From assembly GCF_012396125.1 (NCBI RefSeq), contig NZ_JAAXOX010000010.1, forward strand, positions 58,878 through 122,877: a DNA stretch of 64,000 nucleotides, written 5' to 3'. Under the pieces are notes generated by a model. The model made no database searches. It saw only the letters and a program-made list of their open reading frames with translations, and was not told the DNA's origin. A program made the translations under genes and the position numbers. This document shows, piece by piece, positions 6,694 to 12,918 of the stretch; the first letter of the stretch is position 1; each line of letters opens with the position of its first letter. This DNA comes from Cellulomonas denverensis (lineage in GTDB: Bacteria > Actinomycetota > Actinomycetes > Actinomycetales > Cellulomonadaceae).

Positions 6694-9600
6694 CAGAAGC
6701 TTCCCTGCATTAGTCCGCCATCGATGGGGCTAAGCTGTGCTTTTCGGGTTGTTGCGACCACGTCAACATCCAAGATCCTTGATAGCTCAGAGGCCGCCTC
6801 TCGACCACCGTGACACATTACCAGTGTTATCGCACAACCCGGTCGATAGTTCGGGTTCTCCAGAACCGCGTCCGCAATCTGCTGCGTGTTGGTCACATTT
6901 CCGTTGACGAGCGGACGACCTTCGGAAGTGCCGTGCACAATCACGTCATGGCGGCCGCCGGCGCCCTGAGACCGGCCGAAATTGACCACAGTCGATGAGT
7001 CGTCTCCGATCGCCGTGGCTGTCGAACTATGACGAACAGTGGCGCCCGCGGCGGTCATCGAGTCCATCGATGCGTCCGCTACGCCCGAAGCTGCGCCCGA
7101 GGCCGCGCCCGACCGCGCCCCGGCATTCAGAGTGGCACGACTGAGCTGGCCTGTCACCACCGTACTCGCCGCTCGTTGCGCTGCGATCCGGGCGGCGACA
7201 GCGGGAGCCACCCTGCTGACCACCGCGGAGGTCGCGGAGCGAACCGCGCCAGAGGCAGGTCCGGCGATCGCACCGACAAGACCCCCGATCGCCGTGTCTC
7301 TGGCCAGCGACCGCCAGGAGAACGGTTGGGTCTTCTGCACCCTCGACCGCCACAAGTTCGTCGCCGCTCCGCCGGCGGCTCCGCCAAGGGCAAAGCACCC
7401 CACCGAACCGGTACCCGATGTCACGGCCAAGCAACCCGCCGTCACCACTCCGCCGACCACGACGCCGACGATCTCGGCCTGGTACCTGCGGACGAGGTTT
7501 ACCGCCCCATGCGCCGCGGCACTGACCCCGCGCCTGACCTTGTTCCATGCGTTCTTCCACGACCACATCCCGGTCGGATCCCAGTAGGTGACCGGGTTGT
7601 TGTCCGCGTAGGAGTACGACCCCCACGACTGCGGCGCCGACTGGTCGAACACCGGGTCCACCGACACGAACCGCCCGATCAGGGCGTCGTAGTACCGCGC
7701 CCCGACCTGGGTGAGGCCGCTGGCGTCCTGGACCTTGTTCATGAACCCGTGGTCGCCCGGCCATGCCGCCGCGGTGCCACGCGTGTTCCCGTAGGGGTCG
7801 GTGCGGCGCTGGGTGATGACCTTGGTCGTGTTGGCGATCGCCATCGACGCGGTCTGGTGCGGGTCGGAGATCAGTGAGCTGACCGTCGAACCGGCTGTAC
7901 CAGTGCGCATCGCCAGGGTCTGGCCGTTGAAGCCGTAGTAGCGGGTGGCCTTGACCGCCTTGGTGGCGGTGGTCAGGGCGAGCTCCTGGCCGCCGGGCAG
8001 GTAGAGCGTGACGACGCCGTTCTCGCGGCGGATCAGCCGCTCGCCGTCGGCGGTGTAGAGCGCCTGCATGACGGTGCTGGTGCCCTGCGCGATCGACTCC
8101 AGACGACCCTCGGCGTCCCACTTGAGGGTCTGACCGGCCTTGCCGCCGACGTTGCGGGTGGTGGTGTTGCCCGTCGCGTCGTAGGCGTACGAGCTGGTGG
8201 CCGCGCCGGCCGCGCCGGTCTGCTTCACGGTGGACACCGCGTGCGGGCGAGCCGCACCGGTGGCCGGGTAGGCGTACGTGCGGGTGGTGTCGCCAGCGGC
8301 GGTGTGGGTCGTCTCGCTGGACCGGTTTCCGGCGGCATCGATGGCGTAGTCGGTCCAGTACGGGGCTGGTCCGCCGAGCTCCGTCACCGACTTCGGGGCG
8401 CTGCAGTCGGAGCTCGCCGGGGTCCAGGCCGAGGTGAGCTGGCGCAGGCCGTCGTAGGCGAAGCACTGGGCGTCAGCGGGCCTGTCGGTGGGGTTGTCGA
8501 CGACCGAGGTCGGGTTACCCGACGCGTCGTAGGTGTAGGTGAGGTCCATGTCCAGACCGCCGACACCTTCGCGCTCGACCCAGGTCTTCTGCAGTCGTCG
8601 TGTGCCCTCTTCGTAGGAGTAGTTGAGGAAGAACGCGTACGTGTTACCGAGGTCGTAGCGCAGCGGCTCGCCGTAGACGTCGTAGACGGTGTCGGCGACG
8701 TAGACACCCCACCCGAGACCGCCCGACATCCATTCGGGGCGGGACAGGGAGTCGAAGCGGGTAGTGACGGTCTCGGCGCCGAGTCCACCGCCGGCCGGCA
8801 GCTTCATGGACTTGACCTGGCCGTCGGCCGTGTAGGTGTAGCTGGTGGTGTAGGTCCCAGCCAAGGTGCCTTCGGCGCTGGGCAGCGTGACCGACGCGCC
8901 GAGTGGCCGCCCGGCGTCGTCGTAGCCGGTGACCGCGGTGACGTAGGCCGCCGTGCCGGAGTACCGGGTCGACGAGGTGAGCTGTCCCTTCAGCAGGGTG
9001 TCGTAGGTCCACTTGGCCCGCAGGGTCCCGGTGGCGGTGCCGTCGCGGAGCTCGGTCTGGCGACCGAGCTGGTCGCGCACGGTGTAGAGCGTGACCCCCC
9101 GTGCATCCGTCGTGGTGCGGACGAGGCCGGCCTCGTCGTAGGTGGTGGTCGTCGCGCCCTTGTCCGGGTCGGTCGCGGTGACCTGTCGGCCGCGCAGGTC
9201 GTAGGTGTAGGACCAGGCGTTCCCCGCGGCGTCCTTGACCGAGGTGAGGTTCCCGGCGCGGTCGTAGCCGTAGCTCACCGCGCGGAAGTCACCGGTGGGA
9301 TGGCCGCCGAGGTACTGGCGCAGCTCGGTGGTGTTGCCGCGGGCGTCGGAGATGGTGGTCTGCGCGGTGCCGCCCTGCGGGGGGTCCACGGTAACGCGGT
9401 CGCCGCCGTAGCTGGTGGTGGTGCGCCAGCGCTCCTGCTCCCCGACGTCGGTGATCGTGGCCGTGCTACGGCCCGCACCGTCGTAGAGGTAGCGGGTACG
9501 GCTGGGTACCGCGGTGGTCGGGACCACCAGGGATGTGCTCACCGCTCCGGCGGCGAACCATGACCCGTTCGACCAGGCCACGTTGCCGCGGCTGTCGTAG

Positions 9601-11582
9601 AAGGTGTCGGTGATGATGCGGCCGGGGGTGTCCCGGGCCGCCGAGGGCGACTGGGTCTGGCGGGGCCGGAGCATGCCGTCGTAGAGGGCGACGCTGGTCA
9701 GATAGGTCTCGTCGGCAGCGAGGGTCTTGGTGGTGACCGTGTTCGGTGCCGTCTTGGAGATCGTGTACTCGTAGGTGGTGTGCGCGCTGGCACTGCCCTG
9801 GGCACGGCCCGGGTTCCAGACCGCGGTGGTCCGGCCGAGCGCGTCGAAGGTGGCGGAGGTGACCTTGCCGTTCGGGTCGGTGGTCTTGACCATCGACCCC
9901 CAGGCCGGGTTGAGGACCGCGGTGGTGACCCCGGCGGTGATCGGGCCACTGCCGTCCGGGTCGGGGGCGGTGACGGTGGTGCCGGTGACCACGCCCCCCG
10001 TACCGGTGTACGCGGTGGTCGAGGCCCGGCCCATCGCGTCGGTGGCAACCGTCGGGCGGCCGAGGCTGTCGTAGGTCGTGGTGCTGGTGGTCACGTAGGT
10101 CGGCGTGGTGCCGGAGTAGGCGGAGACGACTTGGGAGGTGGTCGGCAGGCCGCGGGTCGGTGCCGCGCCGAAGGCGCCGCCGTCGTAGAACGTGCGCTCA
10201 TCGGAAATGACGTCGCGCGGCCGGGAGGGTGCGGTTGCGCAGTTCACCGAGACTGTCTCGACGCGCTTGGCCGTGGAGATGATCGAGGCCGCCGGGTTCT
10301 GCGCGTACTCGGTTCGGATACACCGGTCGTCGGCGGCGGTGCTGACGTCACCCTGGTCGTCGATCTGGGTGGGGAGGCCGTAGGCGGTCTCGTAGCTAGT
10401 GACGGACCGAGTGGTGCGCACCCCACCGGGCAGTGCAGGAGCCACGGTGCGTTCCTCGACCGTTCCGGGCCGGAGGAAGGCCGCGCGAGTCCCGTCTGCT
10501 CCGACGGCGGTCGCAGCGGAGATCCACGGCGTGGTGACCGTGCCGCCGATCTCGGGCCCGTCGATTCCGTTGTAGGTGATCTCTTCGCGGACGAAGCCGT
10601 TCAGCCGCTCGGTGTCCGCAATGCCGTCGACGGTGACCTGACGTGTGCCTCCAGATGCGAGCCGGTCGCCGTCCATTCCGCGGAAATACCGGGTGCGGAC
10701 CTGGGAACGCTGCTCCATCGCCGAACCCGTGATGACGTCCACCGCGGCGTACCCCCGGAACTCGCTCCAGGTCCGGTGGGCGGGGGCGGTGAAGGGGCTG
10801 TCGTCATAGTGCCAGGCCGGGTCACCCACGTAGTGGTAGGCAGTCTCCACCGCGGCGGACACCTCATCGTTCGGGTTCTCGACGACGGTGTTGACCACGT
10901 ACTTGTGGAAGTACTCCTGAATCTCCGGGCCGGTTCCCTCGGGCTGCCACGACACCGGGAAGCAACGCCGGGAGTTGCTGTCCGCGGCCGCGGGCAGGCT
11001 GCCGGAGGTGCAGTCGGGAGCGGAGTAGTTGATGGTCGTGGTGCCGCCGGCTTCGGAGCTGATGGCGGTGACCCGGTAGCGGTTCATCGGCGGGCCGGCG
11101 TCGCCGGTGGTGTCCACTCGGTTGGCCATCTGCTCACCGCGGAACGTCACCTCGGGCAGCGTGATGGTCGACCCGACCAGACCCTGGTGGGTGATGCCGT
11201 CCAGCCAGAGCGCGGAGTTGGTGCGATCGCCGGTGTCGGGGAAGGTGTGCCGCAGGTTCCAGGCGTCGACGTCCTGGTAGGACGATCCGACCAGGACCCG
11301 GGTCTTCACGCTGGTCAGGCGCTTGCGGGTGAAGAAGGACGGCGAGGTCTGCTCGGGGCAGCTAGTGGTGGAGGTGCACATCAGGTCGAAGGGAACGTCC
11401 GGCCAGGACTTCGCGTTCGCTTCGGTGAGCTGAGCCGGATCGCAGGTGATCCCACCGGAGGGCAGGCATCTCTCGGCGACGGTGAACTCGACCCGGGCGG
11501 GCGCCTGCGAGGCTGACTCGGAGCCGGCACGTTGTCCGTACTCGATCCGATTCAGGTAGCCGCCACGCACATAGGTCGACAC
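6693..11582 (-). CDS. Rhs/YD-repeat polymorphic toxin, 5'-truncated
   Basis: The frame encodes 1629 residues from the GTG at 11582, but recognisable Rhs-type sequence (LELNSAW, TWRWNLEYVVDTSGN) continues in frame to about 11797, where the frame meets TGA with no start and no signal peptide. The 5' part is therefore missing. YD repeats of the GYDRAGNLTSVKDAAGNAW type fill residues about 450-1290. The core ends at RYYDALIGRFVSVDP (about 1296) and DPTGM (1335-1339). A Gly/Ala-rich hydrophobic linker follows. The tip ends in an HDVIVHGTSEG block (His1550) and ITLVMCHGG (Cys1590). That His-Gly/Cys-His-Gly pairing suggests a clan-CD-like cysteine peptidase, at low certainty. Export is doubtful as encoded. 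Confidence 0.75.
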   Translation of the reverse strand: MSTYVRGGYLNRIEYGQRAGSESASQAPARVEFTVAERCLPSGGITCDPAQLTEANAKSWPDVPFDLMCTSTTSCPEQTSPSFFTRKRLTSVKTRVLVGSSYQDVDAWNLRHTFPDTGDRTNSALWLDGITHQGLVGSTITLPEVTFRGEQMANRVDTTGDAGPPMNRYRVTAISSEAGGTTTINYSAPDCTSGSLPAAADSNSRRCFPVSWQPEGTGPEIQEYFHKYVVNTVVENPNDEVSAAVETAYHYVGDPAWHYDDSPFTAPAHRTWSEFRGYAAVDVITGSAMEQRSQVRTRYFRGMDGDRLASGGTRQVTVDGIADTERLNGFVREEITYNGIDGPEIGGTVTTPWISAATAVGADGTRAAFLRPGTVEERTVAPALPGGVRTTRSVTSYETAYGLPTQIDDQGDVSTAADDRCIRTEYAQNPAASIISTAKRVETVSVNCATAPSRPRDVISDERTFYDGGAFGAAPTRGLPTTSQVVSAYSGTTPTYVTTSTTTYDSLGRPTVATDAMGRASTTAYTGTGGVVTGTTVTAPDPDGSGPITAGVTTAVLNPAWGSMVKTTDPNGKVTSATFDALGRTTAVWNPGRAQGSASAHTTYEYTISKTAPNTVTTKTLAADETYLTSVALYDGMLRPRQTQSPSAARDTPGRIITDTFYDSRGNVAWSNGSWFAAGAVSTSLVVPTTAVPSRTRYLYDGAGRSTATITDVGEQERWRTTTSYGGDRVTVDPPQGGTAQTTISDARGNTTELRQYLGGHPTGDFRAVSYGYDRAGNLTSVKDAAGNAWSYTYDLRGRQVTATDPDKGATTTTYDEAGLVRTTTDARGVTLYTVRDQLGRQTELRDGTATGTLRAKWTYDTLLKGQLTSSTRYSGTAAYVTAVTGYDDAGRPLGASVTLPSAEGTLAGTYTTSYTYTADGQVKSMKLPAGGGLGAETVTTRFDSLSRPEWMSGGLGWGVYVADTVYDVYGEPLRYDLGNTYAFFLNYSYEEGTRRLQKTWVEREGVGGLDMDLTYTYDASGNPTSVVDNPTDRPADAQCFAYDGLRQLTSAWTPASSDCSAPKSVTELGGPAPYWTDYAIDAAGNRSSETTHTAAGDTTRTYAYPATGAARPHAVSTVKQTGAAGAATSSYAYDATGNTTTRNVGGKAGQTLKWDAEGRLESIAQGTSTVMQALYTADGERLIRRENGVVTLYLPGGQELALTTATKAVKATRYYGFNGQTLAMRTGTAGSTVSSLISDPHQTASMAIANTTKVITQRRTDPYGNTRGTAAAWPGDHGFMNKVQDASGLTQVGARYYDALIGRFVSVDPVFDQSAPQSWGSYSYADNNPVTYWDPTGMWSWKNAWNKVRRGVSAAAHGAVNLVRRYQAEIVGVVVGGVVTAGCLAVTSGTGSVGCFALGGAAGGAATNLWRSRVQKTQPFSWRSLARDTAIGGLVGAIAGPASGAVRSATSAVVSRVAPAVAARIAAQRAASTVVTGQLSRATLNAGARSGAASGAASGVADASMDSMTAAGATVRHSSTATAIGDDSSTVVNFGRSQGAGGRHDVIVHGTSEGRPLVNGNVTNTQQIADAVLENPNYRPGCAITLVMCHGGREAASELSRILDVDVVATTRKAQLSPIDGGLMQGSF

Positions 11583-11773
11583 CGCTTGGTTGAGGTTCCG
11601 ACCGTAGTTGTTGGTCTCCTTCTCATAGGCGTAGGTCAGCGTGTTACCCGAGGTGTCGACGACGTACTCGAGATTCCATCGCCACGTCTGGGTGCAGACC
11701 GAGGAGGCATAGTCCGCCGCGTAGCACGGGTCGCCCGGATGGTTGCCGTAGACCGGAACGGACCACGCCGAGT

Positions 11774-11990
11774 TCAGCTCGAGAGGGTCGCCCGCGGCAA
11801 GTCGCGCGCATCAACCGCCAGCAAGCTGGTCGACGACCATTCCAGCAATCCGCCCAACTCACTCAACCTGTGAGCCACGCCCTCCCGGCTACCCCACAGG
11901 CTCTGGCAGCACCGCATTCACAATGAAGTTCGCCCGCTCCCGCCAAGCCGGTTCGTTGTGGACACTGAACTGCGCGTGCTCTTCGCTCAT
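11774..11990 (-). pseudogene. decayed orphan immunity-like gene
   Basis: An ATG at 11990 with GGAG upstream opens SEEHAQFSVHNEPAWRERAN and continues to NAVLPEP before meeting TAG. One base over, the frame continues as QSLWGSREGVAHRL and LGGLLEWSSTSLLAVDARD to a stop at 11774, inside the Rhs-homologous sequence. The two parts read like one small protein broken by a frameshift and perhaps an internal deletion. From memory, the pattern (PAWR..ANF, LW.R, LLEWSS..LLAVDA) recalls DUF4265 proteins; that is low confidence. The start overlaps the preceding toxin-tip remnant by ATGA, the usual toxin/immunity spacing. Confidence 0.4.
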
Positions 11991-12150
11991 CCCCCTAGAC
12001 TCCACCACGATGGCGGCCACTCGCCCTCGTGGCCCGCGGGTGGTGTCAGTGGCGCATCTCGCGATGCGTGGCAGTGGGCGTGGCTCATGTGCGCGTCGTC
12101 GATCGTCGCGTCGCCCCCACAGGACTGCGGGATGGCGTAGTCAGCTCCGG
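11987..12150 (-). pseudogene. orphan toxin C-terminal tip remnant
   Basis: A frame ending ...GHEGEWPPSWWSLGG and stopping in the ATGA overlap with the immunity-like remnant at 11990. It reads DYAIPQSCGGDATIDDAHMS then a His-rich stretch. Upstream it runs into the antisense of the tag-tail copy, so its own 5' part is lost. No toxin family is recognised. The call rests on the coupled ATGA arrangement with an immunity-like frame beside an Rhs gene. Confidence 0.3.
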
Positions 12151-12153
12151 GAT

Positions 12154-12230
12154 CGGCGATGCAGGCGTGCGGGATGGTGGACGACCACTTGGCAGGGTGT
12201 CCAGCGGTCACACGAGAGGGACAGCGCTAG
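12154..12230 (+). pseudogene. tag: 3'-terminal fragment of tag
   Basis: Read in frame it gives AMQACGMVDDHLAGCPAV followed by a divergent tail and TAG. It matches the last codons of tag at 5899-5947, including the zinc ligands. The first differences are all synonymous (ctg/ttg, gcg/gca, ccg/cca), so this tail evolved under coding constraint, probably in another tag allele. It marks the right boundary of the Rhs segment. Confidence 0.75.
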
Positions 12231-12257
12231 ATTTCTGTCCCCAGAACTGAGCCGTGT

Positions 12258-12527
12258 TCAGTCGGGCAGAACGTGATCATGCAGCGTGTCGGGCAATGTT
12301 CCTTCGGGAATCCATCCGGCTGACAGAACCTCGATCTCACTGATCACCACGGCCGGCACTTTGACACCTTCGTCGACGATTGCCCAAGCCAACGAGACCA
12401 TCGCCTCCGCGGGCTCTCCGTGGCTTGCCATCTCGATTGCTAGCGCAAGTCGCCCTTCTCGCATGTACGCCGAAGCTCGCTCGATGGTGGCGTCGATACG
12501 TTTCCGGTAGCGCCCCATGGCACTCAT
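12258..12527 (-). CDS. orphan immunity-like protein
   Basis: An 89-residue helical protein starting at MSAMGRYRKRIDATIERASA. The N-terminal helices are basic; the C-terminal half has MVSLAWAIVDEGVKVP and ISEIEVLSAGWIPEG. Its ATG overlaps the stop of the toxin-tip frame at 12524 by ATGA, the arrangement of toxin/immunity pairs. The sequence recalls small proteins found next to EndoU-like CDI/Rhs nuclease tips, from memory only. The start at 12527 is chosen over the longer frame reaching 12890, which fuses unrelated remnants. Confidence 0.5.
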   Translation of the reverse strand: MSAMGRYRKRIDATIERASAYMREGRLALAIEMASHGEPAEAMVSLAWAIVDEGVKVPAVVISEIEVLSAGWIPEGTLPDTLHDHVLPD

Positions 12528-12664
12528 GGATTCTTCGGAAGATTCGCGGGGTAGCCCGACCATATCCCTCCATCGCGAATCACCACGCGGATATCGATGT
12601 CGTCTCGCGTGCCCGTCACGATACTGTCTCTCCCCTGGGGGAGCCCGGTCAAACTTGGGTCGGT
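12524..12664 (-). pseudogene. C-terminal tip of a nuclease-like toxin
   Basis: The frame is open from a TGA near 12665 to the stop at 12524. It contains a GTG at 12619 with an AGGGGAG site, then TRDDIDIRVVIRDGGIWSGYP and NLPKNP. A strand of the type IRVVIRDG.I.(T/S)GYP closes many EndoU/BECR-type contact-dependent toxins (from memory). Only the end of such a domain is present, so it should be inactive unless it is a donor cassette for recombination into an Rhs core. Confidence 0.4.
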
Positions 12665-12680
12665 TCACCGTCGCCGTCGT

Positions 12681-12890
12681 TTGGCGAGCCGCCTGTACCT
12701 TGCGGAGCCGACTCGCCACCTCGGCCGGATCGTCCTCGTCGTCGATGTCGATCGCCGTCGCGGCGAGCATGTCGCACTGCTGACGGCGCCGACGCTCGCG
12801 GTACTCCAGCACATCACGAAGCCGGACCTTGCGCCGCGTGCCCGGCCGTTCGGCGGGCAGCTCACCGGTGTCGATCGCAGTACGCACCAC
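12681..12890 (-). pseudogene. helix-turn-helix/antitoxin-like fragment
   Basis: Encodes IDTGELPAERPGTRRKVRLR, DVLEYRERRRRQQ and IDIDDEDDPAEVASRLRK. This is the second half of an excisionase-type DNA-binding protein of the sort paired with PIN toxins. The recognition-helix half upstream is absent and the frame runs into the end of the RCC1 gene. Downstream it is fused to the toxin-tip sequence. It looks like a leftover of recombination. Confidence 0.45.
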
Positions 12891-12918
12891 ACAACCGCGC
12901 TCTCGTAGTTCTCGCGGC

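Noticed and set aside
6810..6998. Small plus-strand frame inside the Rhs toxin tip
   Set aside because: Antisense to the conserved toxin end; no ribosome site or family similarity.
11532..11873. Plus-strand 113-residue frame ending SSNPPNSLNL
   Set aside because: The tail looked gene-like, but the minus strand of the same bases gives a better coding signal for the immunity remnant and the Rhs sequence.
11641..12257. Integrase or transposase gene to explain the tag repeats
   Set aside because: All frames in the island flanks were read; none shows recombinase motifs.
12258..12890. Single 210-residue protein
   Set aside because: The frame joins an antitoxin fragment, out-of-frame toxin-tail DNA and a separate ATGA-coupled gene starting at 12527; treating it as one protein is misleading.
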